In this document: positions 1 to 8,198 of the stretch, piece after piece
Position numbering within the stretch: position 1 is the stretch's first letter
Layout of the letters: every line of letters begins with the position of its first letter
From: Defluviitaleaceae bacterium
GTDB lineage: Bacteria > Bacillota > Clostridia > Lachnospirales > WRAX01
DNA length: 38,479 nt
Direction: 5' to 3'
Assembly (NCBI GenBank): GCA_009781625.1
Contig: WQVI01000007.1
Coordinates: 1 to 38,479, forward strand
Notes under the pieces: generated by a model
What the model saw: only the letters and a program-made list of their open reading frames with translations
Told to the model about the DNA's origin: nothing
Database searches by the model: none
Translations under genes and position numbers: made by a program

Positions 1-813
1 ACCGCCAAGGCCTTTGAAAAGCTGGAAATATTGATGAACAAAGGTGTTAACGTAATCACCATTGCCGAAGAAATGGCCTTCCCTGCGGCCCAAGAGCCCG
101 AACTTGCAAAGAAAATTGATGAAATTGCAAAGAAAAACGGCGTATCCGTGCTTGGGACAGGCATTAACCCCGGCCTTGTTATGGATTTGCTGGCGGTTGT
201 GCTTTCGGCTTGTATGACAGATGTTACGAAGGTTATGTGCAAGCGCGTAAATTCTCTTTCGCCTTTTGGCCCAACCGTTATGCGCGAGCAAGGCGTTGGT
301 CTTACCGTGGAAGAATTTGAAGCTGGCATGAAAGACCATACAGTGGCCGGCCACGTTGGCTTTGCAGAATCTATCGCCATGATAGCCGAAGGCCTTGGCC
401 TTGAAACCGATGATTTCCAACAGCAAATGAAGCCAACTGTCACTGATGTTGACAGAAAATCACCTTATGGTTTTGCGGCGGCGGGCAATGTGGCCGGTGT
501 GGACATGACGGCCCAAGCCCTTAAAAACGGAGAAGTTGTTATCGACATGTATCACCCGCAGCAGATAGAGCCTGAAATGGTAGGCGTACAAACCGGAGAC
601 TATGTAGAGCTTACAGGCACACCGCCTGTGTCCATGGCCATCAAGCCTGAAATTAACGGCGGCTTGGGCACTATTGCCATGGGCGTAAACTGCATTCCGC
701 AAGTTATTAATGCCGACCCCGGCCTTATCACGATGCTTGATATTCCTGTGCCAAGGGCTATTATGGGAGATTTCCGTAAACTCATTAAAGATGGCAAGAA
801 GATAGTGAAATAG
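1..813 (+). CDS. ord: 2,4-diaminopentanoate dehydrogenase, 5' truncated by window edge
   Basis: The reading frame is open from base 1, so the gene begins upstream; the ATG at 31 is internal. The visible 270 residues are the middle and C-terminal part of a protein of the dihydrodipicolinate-reductase-like family, usually about 340-350 residues, so about 75 residues including the Rossmann nucleotide-binding start are missing. The segments GTGINPGLVMD and GVNCIPQVINADPGL are typical of the family. The enzyme oxidises 2,4-diaminopentanoate to 2-amino-4-oxopentanoate with NAD(P)+ and releases ammonia, in the cytoplasm. The identification is strongly supported by ortA, ortB, oraS, oraE and orr downstream on the same strand. 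The stop is TAG at 811-813, followed by a short palindromic repeat. Confidence 0.88.
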   Translation, partial: TAKAFEKLEILMNKGVNVITIAEEMAFPAAQEPELAKKIDEIAKKNGVSVLGTGINPGLVMDLLAVVLSACMTDVTKVMCKRVNSLSPFGPTVMREQGVGLTVEEFEAGMKDHTVAGHVGFAESIAMIAEGLGLETDDFQQQMKPTVTDVDRKSPYGFAAAGNVAGVDMTAQALKNGEVVIDMYHPQQIEPEMVGVQTGDYVELTGTPPVSMAIKPEINGGLGTIAMGVNCIPQVINADPGLITMLDIPVPRAIMGDFRKLIKDGKKIVK

Positions 814-824
814 GACTTTTATTC

Positions 825-850
825 GTAGGGGCGGGCGTTCTCGCTCGCCC
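825..850 (+). repeat. Single REP-like palindrome (GTAGGGGCG family)
   Basis: The unit begins GTAGGGGCG. A stem of nine pairs (829-837 with 842-850, one G-T pair) closes on the loop TTCT. A T-rich stretch follows at 851-859, so it may also act as a weak transcription attenuator between ord and the DUF2130 gene. The same GTAGGGGCG...CGCCC pattern recurs at 10905 and four times at 22291-22531. Confidence 0.75.
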
Positions 851-876
851 ATATTTTTGTTATGTTAGGAGCAAAC

Positions 877-2040
877 ATGAAATCTACCACCATCGTCTGT
901 CTGCATTGCAAAAAGTCCTTTGAAATTTCCGACGCTATTCAGCATCAAATTGAAGGCGAATTGACAAAAGCGAAAACCGAGCAATCCGCAGCGTTACGCA
1001 AAGAATTTAACAGCCATCTGGAAGCGCGGACAAAGCAGGCCGTGCAAAGCGCGGTGGCCGAGGCAAATAAGTCCGCTGAATTTTTGCTTGCAAAGGAGCG
1101 TCAGGCCGCTAAAAGTGCTATGCAAGGCGAAAAGCAGCTGCGCGAGCATATGGCGGCCCTGCTGGAAGAGCTAAGCCAGGCCAAGAAGGCCAAGGAAGAT
1201 GCCCATCTGGCCGCGCGAAAAGAGATGCTGGACAAGGAAGGTGAAATTCGTGAAGAAGCGGCAAAACGAGCTTCTGAGGACTTTAACACGAAAATTCGTG
1301 AACAGGAAGAAACCATAAACAAGCTGCGCGAGCAGCTAACCACCGCAAAGCAGGTTGCAGAGCAAGGGTCCCAACAGATGCAGGGCGAAATTTTGGAGAT
1401 GGATATAGAGCATGGCCTTCGCGCAAACTTCCCCTTCGACACCATTAACGAGGTGCGAAAAGGCGAGCGCGGCAGCGACATCCGCCAAACCGTAAACGAA
1501 CAATTTTACCAAAACTGCGGCCTAATTTTATGGGAATGCAAAAACGCCAAGACATATCAGGCCGGCTGGCTGGGCAAGCTGAAGGACGAGCTTGCGGCCG
1601 AGAGGGCCCAAATTGGCGTTATTGTGTTTAGCCCCACAGGCGGCGGCGGTGAGGATTTTAAACAGCTTGCGGACAATGTGTGGCTGGTGAAGCCGCGCTA
1701 TGCCATGATGCTGGCGACGTTTTTGCGCGAAGTTTGTGTGCGCGTTGCCATTGCAAACCGCAACGCCGAGGGCAAGGATGTAAAAGTTGAAATGATTTAC
1801 AATTACCTGACAGGCGGCGAATTTGCAAACCGCATCAGATATGTCATTGAGGCTTATGACGAGATGGCAAAGCAGCTTGACAACGAGAAAAAGCAGGCAC
1901 AGAAGCGTTGGGCGGCCCAGGAAAAGATTTTGCAAAAAGTTACCGGTAGCCTTTATGGCATCAGTGGGGATTTGCAGGGCATCGCCGGCAGGGAGATTGT
2001 TGCGCTGCCCATGATTGATGACGATAATGAGGAGGCATGA
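877..2040 (+). CDS. DUF2130 family coiled-coil, nuclease-like protein
   Basis: Protein of 387 residues. ATG 877 is chosen over the in-frame ATG 862 because AGGAG at 867-871 sits five bases upstream of it. The N-terminus has one CxxC pair (C8, C11), which may bind metal or form half a zinc knuckle. A long, charged, Ala/Glu/Lys-rich coiled coil spans about residues 30-175. The C-terminal DUF2130 domain (about 175-340) contains D201 in GERGSD, then an ExK (E220, K222) in LWECKNAK, resembling a PD-(D/E)xK nuclease core. The family's function is not established; DNA binding or cleavage is inferred from the motif. It has no known role in ornithine breakdown yet lies between ord and ortA and overlaps the ortA start. 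Cytoplasmic. Confidence 0.82.
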   Translation: MKSTTIVCLHCKKSFEISDAIQHQIEGELTKAKTEQSAALRKEFNSHLEARTKQAVQSAVAEANKSAEFLLAKERQAAKSAMQGEKQLREHMAALLEELSQAKKAKEDAHLAARKEMLDKEGEIREEAAKRASEDFNTKIREQEETINKLREQLTTAKQVAEQGSQQMQGEILEMDIEHGLRANFPFDTINEVRKGERGSDIRQTVNEQFYQNCGLILWECKNAKTYQAGWLGKLKDELAAERAQIGVIVFSPTGGGGEDFKQLADNVWLVKPRYAMMLATFLREVCVRVAIANRNAEGKDVKVEMIYNYLTGGEFANRIRYVIEAYDEMAKQLDNEKKQAQKRWAAQEKILQKVTGSLYGISGDLQGIAGREIVALPMIDDDNEEA

Positions 2041-2345
2041 TGATAAAAGCAGAAACTTGGGTGGGCATTTGCGCCACCATTTTAGACGCAGGAAGCCGCG
2101 CAGATGGCATACCCGCGGATACGGCGGCGGTGCCGCTGAAAATGTGGGTTAAAGGCTATTTGCTTGCGGATTGCGAAATTGGAAGCGAAGCTGAGATTCG
2201 CACCGCCACAGGCCGCATAGAGCGCGGCGTCTTGGAAGAAGTTCAGCCCCATAGCAATGTAGATTACGGGGCCTTTGTGCCCGAAATGTTAAAAATTGGG
2301 GCTGACGTAAAGAAAGTTCTTTTCGGAGGTGAAATCCATGGCTAA
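2040..2345 (+). CDS. ortA: 2-amino-4-oxopentanoate thiolase, alpha (small) subunit
   Basis: Protein of about 101 residues, the usual size of OrtA. GAGGAGG at 2029-2035 favours ATG 2040; ATG 2037 is the alternative and adds one Met. The segment VPLKMWVKGYLL and the ending NVDYGAFVPEML are characteristic. With OrtB it forms the PLP-dependent thiolase that cleaves 2-amino-4-oxopentanoate with CoA to acetyl-CoA and, by published work on the clostridial enzyme, D-alanine. Translation is coupled to both neighbours: the start overlaps the DUF2130 stop, and the end overlaps the ortB start by eight bases. Confidence 0.9.
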   Translation: MIKAETWVGICATILDAGSRADGIPADTAAVPLKMWVKGYLLADCEIGSEAEIRTATGRIERGVLEEVQPHSNVDYGAFVPEMLKIGADVKKVLFGGEIHG

Positions 2346-3744
2346 AGATATGAGCTTCGCCGCCGTAATGGCCCGTAAAAACGAGATATTGATGCAATCT
2401 CTTGGCATAGATTTTAGCAAATTTGAAATGGGCACCATTGCCTTTGATTATGAGGGCATGATGGCCAGCATTGGCATGGATTTTGACGACATAACGCGCA
2501 TACAGCTGGAGCAAGGCGTTGGCGCAACCCCCATGCTAGAGCTTCGCAACATCACTGCCCTCGCCCGTAAATATGCCCCACCCGGCTTTGGCGCGCGCAT
2601 TTTTATTAAGGACGAGGCGGCAAACCCTTCCGGCAGCTTTAAGGACAGGCGCGCGGCTACGGCTGTGCATACAGCGAAGCGGCTGGGCTTTAAGGGCGTT
2701 GCGGCGGCCACCAGCGGCAATTATGGCGCGGCGGTGGCATCTCAGGCGGCAAAACAAGGCCTGTCGTCAATTATAGTGCAAGAATGTTTTGATTCTCGCA
2801 AAATAGGCCAGCCTGAGATATTGGAGAAGGCCCGTAAATGCGAGGCTTTTGGCGCGGAAGTTATTCAAATGACTGTCGGGCCGGAGCTTTTCTATAAATT
2901 TCTAACAATTCTTGAAGAAACAGGATATTTTTCGGCGTCGTTGTATTCGCCATTTGGCATCAGTGGCGTGGAGACCCTGGGCAGCGAGGTTGCGCTGCAA
3001 ATACGCGCGCTGACAGGCAAAGACCCTGATGCCGTTATCGTTACCCACGCGGGCGGCGGCAATATCACGGGCACGGCCCGGGGCCTTGCCCAGGAAGGTT
3101 GCACGGCACCCATCATCGCAGCATCCGTAAACCTCAAGGGCTTGCACATGGCCAGCGATGGGCATTTCAACCGTAAATCTTTCACCACAGGCCATACGGG
3201 CTTTGGCTTCCCCTTTGCGACGTGGCCCGATAGAAGCGACATGCCCCGCAGCGCAGCGCGTCCATTGCGTTATATGGACCGCTATGTGCTTGTAAACCAA
3301 GGCGAAGTATTTTATATGACGGAAGCCTTGGCCCAGCTAGAAGGGTTGGAGCGCGGCCCGGCGGGTAACACTTCTTTGGTTGCGGCTTTTGCGCTTGCGC
3401 AGGAAATGCCCCAAGATGCCATTATCGTCGTGCAAGAAACGGAATATACAGGTGCCGGCAAGCATATCCAGCCGCAGCTGGCCTTTGCCCGTAAAAACGG
3501 CCTAAATATCACCTTTGGCAACCCCGCCGAAGAAATTTGCGGCGAAAACATCATCCTGCCACAGCATCCGGGGCTTATCGCCGCCCGTGATGTGGAAATG
3601 GCGGGTATGCGCAAATCGCTTATACGCAACACATTGCAGCGCATGACACCCGGTACACAACTGACGGACGTGGATGTGGAGTTTTTAGCGGCAGAGACAA
3701 AGTCTAGCGCGGATTGGGTGCGCGAGGCTCTACAGAATAGCTAA
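2338..3744 (+). CDS. ortB: 2-amino-4-oxopentanoate thiolase, beta (PLP) subunit
   Basis: Protein of 468 residues of the fold-type II PLP family (threonine synthase/cysteine synthase-like), the usual OrtB length. ATG 2338 follows GGAGGT at 2325-2330; the GTG at 2329 lies inside that ribosome binding site and is rejected. The region NPSGSFKDRRA contains the lysine expected to bind PLP. The phosphate-binding loop is probably HAGGGNITGTA. The N-terminus (MARKNEI..SLGIDFSKFEMGTI) matches OrtB rather than threonine synthase. It is the catalytic subunit of the thiolase, partnered with OrtA. The frame is intact. Confidence 0.92.
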   Translation: MAKDMSFAAVMARKNEILMQSLGIDFSKFEMGTIAFDYEGMMASIGMDFDDITRIQLEQGVGATPMLELRNITALARKYAPPGFGARIFIKDEAANPSGSFKDRRAATAVHTAKRLGFKGVAAATSGNYGAAVASQAAKQGLSSIIVQECFDSRKIGQPEILEKARKCEAFGAEVIQMTVGPELFYKFLTILEETGYFSASLYSPFGISGVETLGSEVALQIRALTGKDPDAVIVTHAGGGNITGTARGLAQEGCTAPIIAASVNLKGLHMASDGHFNRKSFTTGHTGFGFPFATWPDRSDMPRSAARPLRYMDRYVLVNQGEVFYMTEALAQLEGLERGPAGNTSLVAAFALAQEMPQDAIIVVQETEYTGAGKHIQPQLAFARKNGLNITFGNPAEEICGENIILPQHPGLIAARDVEMAGMRKSLIRNTLQRMTPGTQLTDVDVEFLAAETKSSADWVREALQNS

Positions 3745-3763
3745 TATTAGGAGGAATATACTA

Positions 3764-5209
3764 GTGAAAAGATTTACCATAAAAACAATGGCACTATTAC
3801 TAGTTTTAATCATGGTAACTATCAATGGGACAGTTATAAATGCAGTTTCAGAAGCGCAAGAGCCAGAATATATCCCCATCAGGGCTACCTTTGAAGCCCT
3901 TGGCGCTGATGTACAATGGAACGGAGAAGATAGAAGCATCACTGTTGCTTTACCAGGCGGCACTTTGGTGTTTTTTGCAGATGACCAAGGTTTTTATGCA
4001 AACAATGAGGCGGCAACGCTGCAACACAGCGTTTTCATCGTTGATGGCGTATCTTTTATCCATCCTGACGACTTTCTATATGTACTTATGCGCGGAATAA
4101 GCGTGGAAGTAGACAGTCATCTCAGCAGCACCATGCTTGAGGCAAATCTTCTTGCGCCACTTATTATGGAGCTGTCGTCGGTGCCCGGCATGGTAGTTGC
4201 CATTGTGGATGCACATGAGGGCTTCACTTGGGTGCAGGGCTTTGGTTATGCCGATACTACGCAGGGTATTCCGGTGGAAGGCGACACTGTCTTCGGGATA
4301 GCTTCTGTTTCCAAACCTTTCACTGCTATTGCGGTGATGCAACTTGTAGAAGACGGCATTATAGACCTAGATGTGCCTATTGTAGAATATCTTCCCAATT
4401 TTAGCATACAGCCCTCGCCTACTTTAGGCGGCAATTATAGAAATATAACCTCAAGGATGCTGCTTACGCATACATCGGGCCTTCCGGTGCAATTTCATCT
4501 TGAAACTATATTTGATTATGATTATTTTTCACTAGATGAACATAGCCCCGAATTTATGAACTTATTTTTAGAAAATTTGGCGCAATATTATATGGAATTT
4601 CCCGAAGATGAGGTTTATAGCTATAGCAACAATGGATATGTTTTGCTGGGCATTTTGGTTGCGGCAATGACAGGGGATGACAATTTTTTTGATGATTTTG
4701 TGCGCTATACAAACGAGCATATTTTTGCGTCCGCAGGGATGGCTCGCTCCAGCTTTATCCTGGATGACAGCTTGATGCCGCATCTGGCCACACCATATGC
4801 AGATGCCAATACGCCTGAAGAGTATATCTTCCCCAATGGCTTGCCAACGGGCTCTATGGTTTCCACGGGCTATGATATGGCGCGCCTTATGCATATATTG
4901 CTTAACGATGACGGAGAATTGCTTGCACCCGGCACCATAAGCTTAATGATGCAACCTCACGATTTCGACTTTTCCGACGCAGGCCTCGAATATGGCCTCG
5001 GATTTGCACACTTTACAACCGAAAACGGATTTGTGGCTGTTGGCCATAATGGACAATGGCATCATTATAACGCGTATATGCTTTTTGATGTAGATAGCGG
5101 CTTGGGCGTTTTTGTTGCAAACAATAGCGTTACCGGCCTAGCGGCTTCAAATATTATGGCTTTTCAGCTATTGCAGGTTGCGGTAATGGAAAAAAGCGAG
5201 CAACAGTAA
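3764..5209 (+). CDS. Secreted serine hydrolase (beta-lactamase/PBP class C type) with N-terminal stalk domain
   Basis: Protein of 481 residues with a GTG start after AGGAGG at 3751-3756. It begins with a signal peptide or anchor (residues 1-27). A shortened domain resembling the copper amine oxidase N-terminal-like stalk follows (IPIRATFEALGADVQW, about 36-110). The serine hydrolase domain covers about 125-475. The active-site motifs are all visible: S181-V-S-K184, Y287-S-N289 and a H428-N-G430 third motif. It could act on peptidoglycan stem peptides or D-amino-acid peptides or esters outside the membrane; the substrate cannot be read from sequence. The gene sits between ortB and oraS, where pathway genes are normally adjacent, and shares the stalk domain with the RCC1 protein downstream. 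Confidence 0.88.
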   Translation: MKRFTIKTMALLLVLIMVTINGTVINAVSEAQEPEYIPIRATFEALGADVQWNGEDRSITVALPGGTLVFFADDQGFYANNEAATLQHSVFIVDGVSFIHPDDFLYVLMRGISVEVDSHLSSTMLEANLLAPLIMELSSVPGMVVAIVDAHEGFTWVQGFGYADTTQGIPVEGDTVFGIASVSKPFTAIAVMQLVEDGIIDLDVPIVEYLPNFSIQPSPTLGGNYRNITSRMLLTHTSGLPVQFHLETIFDYDYFSLDEHSPEFMNLFLENLAQYYMEFPEDEVYSYSNNGYVLLGILVAAMTGDDNFFDDFVRYTNEHIFASAGMARSSFILDDSLMPHLATPYADANTPEEYIFPNGLPTGSMVSTGYDMARLMHILLNDDGELLAPGTISLMMQPHDFDFSDAGLEYGLGFAHFTTENGFVAVGHNGQWHHYNAYMLFDVDSGLGVFVANNSVTGLAASNIMAFQLLQVAVMEKSEQQ

Positions 5210-5232
5210 CTTTAACATAAGGAGGACGATAA

Positions 5233-5592
5233 ATGAGACGCGAAGATGATTTTCAAGCAAGGCGGGCCCATTTGGCTAATTTGACAGACGAACAGCTAAA
5301 AGACCGCTTTTGGGAGCTAACAGGGCAAGTGGTAGACCCCCTGCTTACGCTGGGTTACGAGCATACCACCCCGGCCATAGAACGCAGCGTGCTATTGCGC
5401 ATGGGCTTTAGCTCTCTTGAGGTGAAGGACATTGTGCAGGGTGCCTTAGAACGCAGCCTTCTGGGCCATGGCGCGGGCAACATTGTGTACAAGCTATCAA
5501 TGGCAAAAAACATGCCCATCCGCGAAACAGGGCTGGCCTTAGCCGAAGGGAGATATTGGGATGAGGCGGTTGCATTGTTTCCGAAAGGATGA
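5233..5592 (+). CDS. oraS: D-ornithine 4,5-aminomutase, S (small) subunit
   Basis: Protein of 119 residues, matching the usual OraS length of about 120. It starts at ATG 5233 after AGGAGG at 5221-5226. Typical segments are REDDFQARRAHLANL, VDPLLTLGYEHTTPAIERS and VLLRMGFSSLE. OraS has no cofactor of its own. It pairs with OraE to form the adenosylcobalamin- and PLP-dependent mutase that moves the 5-amino group of D-ornithine to carbon 4, giving 2,4-diaminopentanoate. oraS and oraE are separated here by three unrelated genes (about 2.6 kb), which is unusual for subunits of one enzyme. Confidence 0.93.
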   Translation: MRREDDFQARRAHLANLTDEQLKDRFWELTGQVVDPLLTLGYEHTTPAIERSVLLRMGFSSLEVKDIVQGALERSLLGHGAGNIVYKLSMAKNMPIRETGLALAEGRYWDEAVALFPKG

Positions 5593-5597
5593 TTGCG

Positions 5598-5945
5598 ATG
5601 AACAACGAAGAGAAAATTTTGAAAATACTGGAGCAAATACAGGGTGATATCGCTGGTGTGAAGAGTGATGTTGCTGATACTAAAAGCGACGTTGCAGGTA
5701 CTAAGGGTGATATTGCTGGCATGAAGGGCGATATTGCAGGCCTAACACAAATCGTGGCCAAAATAGAAATAGAGCACGGCCAAAGCATCAAAGCTCTGCT
5801 TGATGGATACAAAATGGTCTACGAAATTGCCAGCCAAACCCGCGATGAGGTCTATAGTCTTAAAGGTGATATGAAGGACGTTAAGCTTGATATCTCTGAT
5901 ATTAAGCACGATTTGGCCGAAATGACGAAGGAGGAAGCCATATGA
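5598..5945 (+). CDS. Small heptad-repeat coiled-coil protein
   Basis: Protein of 115 residues from ATG 5598, preceded by AAAGGA at 5584-5589; ATG 5589 is in frame but has no ribosome binding site. No signal peptide or membrane segment is visible. Residues 16-50 are five tandem seven-residue units of the form (G/S)D(I/V)AxxK, encoded by imperfect 21-bp repeats. A second heptad block (GDMKDVK, LDISDIK) lies near the C-terminus. This predicts a parallel coiled coil, probably oligomeric. Function unknown; proteins of this look are often called hypothetical or tail-fibre-like, but nothing here indicates phage. It overlaps the nitroreductase start by four bases, so the two are probably translated together. 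Confidence 0.72.
   Translation: MNNEEKILKILEQIQGDIAGVKSDVADTKSDVAGTKGDIAGMKGDIAGLTQIVAKIEIEHGQSIKALLDGYKMVYEIASQTRDEVYSLKGDMKDVKLDISDIKHDLAEMTKEEAI
5643..5747 (+). repeat. Five imperfect 21-bp coding repeats (heptad units)
   Basis: Five consecutive 21-base units encode GDIAGVK, SDVADTK, SDVAGTK, GDIAGMK and GDIAGLT. The unit length preserves both the frame and the heptad register, so copy-number changes would lengthen or shorten the coiled coil without frameshift. Confidence 0.7.
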
Positions 5946-6706
5946 GCATAGAATTTAACCGAAACTTTATGAAATGCCCGTCTTTTAAGGAAGAAATGGC
6001 AAAAAGCGACCAGGCCCAAGGCATAGACCCACCGCCTGTAAACAAGGCCGCCATGGGCGGCACACGCATCACCCTACCCGCCTTTGATGGCATCGTTAAA
6101 AACGACTCTTATACAAATTTGCTGGATGTTCGTCGCTCTGTGCGGGTATATGACGATGCCACGCCGATGACGGCAGCCCAGCTGGCCTATATGCTTAGCA
6201 CCGCCTTTTCCATACAAGAATTTCGCGGTGTGGGCAATTACGCCACCCTGCGCCCAGCGCCCAGCGGCGGCGCGCGCCATCCTTTTGAGGTTTACGTATG
6301 CGTGCAAAATGTTGAGGGTGTAGAGCCGGGGCTATATCACTATCTACCGGCGGAAAATGTAGGCGAAAAGACAGTAACGATAGAGCGTTTAGGCGATATT
6401 GCTGACTATAAGCCAACAATCACCGAGATGGTTGTTGGCCAAAAATGGGCCGAAAACGCATCTTGCTTGATGCTTATCACCTGCGTGCCCTACCGCGCAG
6501 AATGGCGTTATCGTGAAAACGCCCACCGGGTTGTGTTGATAGATCTTGGCCATGTAGGCCAAAATGTGATGCTGTCCGCAGCTGCCCTGGGCCTAGGCTC
6601 TTGCTGCCTTGCGGCCTATGATAATGCCAAATGCGATGAAGTTATCGGCTTAAACGGCTTTGATGAATATACAGTTTACGGCGTGACGGTTGGTGTGCCA
6701 AAATAA
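5942..6706 (+). CDS. Nitroreductase-family (SagB-type) flavin oxidoreductase
   Basis: Protein of 254 residues from ATG 5942, with AAGGAGG about six bases upstream. It carries the nitroreductase fold: DVRRSVRVYDD near residue 60, APSGGARHPFEVYV (FMN and substrate loop, near 105) and the C-terminal LGHVGQNVMLSAAALGLGSC helix region with a final YGVTVG strand. These features match the thiazole/oxazole dehydrogenase-like SagB branch and other FMN-dependent members. No peptide-cyclase partners of SagB are nearby, so a bacteriocin role is not supported; a general NAD(P)H-dependent reductase is more likely. Cytoplasmic. It lies in the insertion between oraS and oraE. Confidence 0.85.
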   Translation: MSIEFNRNFMKCPSFKEEMAKSDQAQGIDPPPVNKAAMGGTRITLPAFDGIVKNDSYTNLLDVRRSVRVYDDATPMTAAQLAYMLSTAFSIQEFRGVGNYATLRPAPSGGARHPFEVYVCVQNVEGVEPGLYHYLPAENVGEKTVTIERLGDIADYKPTITEMVVGQKWAENASCLMLITCVPYRAEWRYRENAHRVVLIDLGHVGQNVMLSAAALGLGSCCLAAYDNAKCDEVIGLNGFDEYTVYGVTVGVPK

Positions 6707-6716
6707 GGAGAAAATC

Positions 6717-8168
6717 ATGAAAAAGCTATTGTCAGCAATGTTGACGTTGATGCTGGTCATGGGCATTTTCGCCCCCGTGGCCCTATATGCAAACGATGAG
6801 ATAATCGTAACAATAGACGGCGTTGCTGTCCAATTTGACACGCCGCCGCAAATTATTGAAGACCGCACAATGGTGCCTATGAGGGCAATTTTTGAGGCAT
6901 TGGGTGCAACTGTAGAATGGGATGGCGAAACACAGTCTATCACTGCCATCACGGCCCAAGGCGATGAAATCCATTTGATGGTTGGCAGCACGACAATTAC
7001 TATCAATGGCGTGGCTGATTATATGGAAGTTGCGCCACAGCTTGTTGATGACCGTACGCTGGTTCCTGCGAGGTTTGTAGCACAGGCCATGGGCGCAAAT
7101 GTAGTCTGGGATAACGATACAAGGACGGTTATCATCACAACTCACCGAGATCGCGTGGCCGGGTCTGTTATATCCGCAGGGTCTACGCAATCCTTTGCAA
7201 TAGACCAATACGGCACCCTATGGGGCTGGGGCTATTATGACGGCGATAATTATTTCTTCGAATGGCCCATCCCTGTCACCTTTACAGAAAATGTTATCAG
7301 TGTTTCTGCCGGCAACGCCCACACGCTTTATCTCACCGAAGACGGCTATCCGTGGTATCTTGGCACCAGCTTTGTTGATCACGACTATGCAAACGAACAG
7401 CGTGACGATGATGCGGATTACGATATGGTTGTTGCCATTGCCGCGGGCGGCCACCACGGACTTATGCTATGCGAAAGCGGATTTGTATGGAGCTGGGGAG
7501 AAAATGCCTCTGGCCAGCTGGGCATCGGCACAAGGATTAACTATTATGCCAGCCGCCTTGTGGACATACCCGAGCCCGTGGTATATATTGCCGCCGGAGA
7601 TGACTTTTCCTTTGCCATAACCGAAAGCGGCACATTGTGGGGCTGGGGCGCAAATGGTGTTGGAGAATTGGGTGACACAACAGACACAGACAGGCTAAGT
7701 CCCGTTGAAATAAAAGAAAATGTTGCTGCGGTTTCCGCGGGCCATGGCCACACAATGGCGATAACCACAGATGGCACGTTATGGACATGGGGCTTTAATA
7801 TAGCAGGCCAATTGGGCGATGGCACAACGCGAAACCGCCATATGCCTGTAAGGGTTATGGAAGACGTTGTTGCTGTTTCTGCCGGCATTGCCCATTCCCT
7901 TGCCATTACTTCTGATGGCACCTTGTGGGCTTGGGGCAGCAGCTATTGGGGCCAATTGGGTGATGGCACAACAACATCCAGCCCTATCCCTATAGCGATA
8001 AAAGAAGATGTGGTTGCAATATCTGCCGGCCATCATCATTCCCTTGCTCTTACCGCCGACGGTACACTATGGGCCTGGGGCCGTAACAATCATGGCCAGC
8101 TTGGTGATGATTCTTACAGAGACCGCCATACCCCTACGCTTATTATGGGCGGCATGATGCTACCTTAA
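6717..8168 (+). CDS. Secreted stalk-domain plus RCC1-repeat protein
   Basis: Protein of 483 residues; ATG 6717 is preceded by AAGGAG and followed by a clear signal peptide (MKKLLSAMLTLMLVMGIF..). The GTG at 6690 would put nine extra residues ahead of it. Residues about 25-135 are a copper amine oxidase N-terminal-like stalk domain with the paired motifs RTMVPMRAIFEALGA and RTLVPARFVAQAMGA. The rest consists of about six RCC1-type units of roughly 50 residues, each with a form of VAVSAG.xHSLAIT.DGTLWAWG and GQLGDGT, predicting a beta-propeller. Exposed at the surface or exported; binding partner unknown. It lies directly upstream of oraE with no enzymatic link to the pathway. Confidence 0.85.
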   Translation: MKKLLSAMLTLMLVMGIFAPVALYANDEIIVTIDGVAVQFDTPPQIIEDRTMVPMRAIFEALGATVEWDGETQSITAITAQGDEIHLMVGSTTITINGVADYMEVAPQLVDDRTLVPARFVAQAMGANVVWDNDTRTVIITTHRDRVAGSVISAGSTQSFAIDQYGTLWGWGYYDGDNYFFEWPIPVTFTENVISVSAGNAHTLYLTEDGYPWYLGTSFVDHDYANEQRDDDADYDMVVAIAAGGHHGLMLCESGFVWSWGENASGQLGIGTRINYYASRLVDIPEPVVYIAAGDDFSFAITESGTLWGWGANGVGELGDTTDTDRLSPVEIKENVAAVSAGHGHTMAITTDGTLWTWGFNIAGQLGDGTTRNRHMPVRVMEDVVAVSAGIAHSLAITSDGTLWAWGSSYWGQLGDGTTTSSPIPIAIKEDVVAISAGHHHSLALTADGTLWAWGRNNHGQLGDDSYRDRHTPTLIMGGMMLP

Positions 8169-8198
8169 TATAACTAAATTTGATGCAGGAGGAAAATA

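Noticed and set aside
5598-5945. Phage tail-fibre fragment
   Set aside because: Heptad repeats can look similar, but there are no phage genes and the gene has its own ribosome binding site within the operon.
5942-6706. SagB-type bacteriocin (thiazole/oxazole) cluster
   Set aside because: No cyclodehydratase, precursor peptide or exporter is nearby; the nitroreductase alone does not support it.
8169-8198. Cobalamin riboswitch upstream of oraE
   Set aside because: Only 30 bases lie between genes, and no B12-box-like sequence or aptamer-sized spacer is present in the operon.
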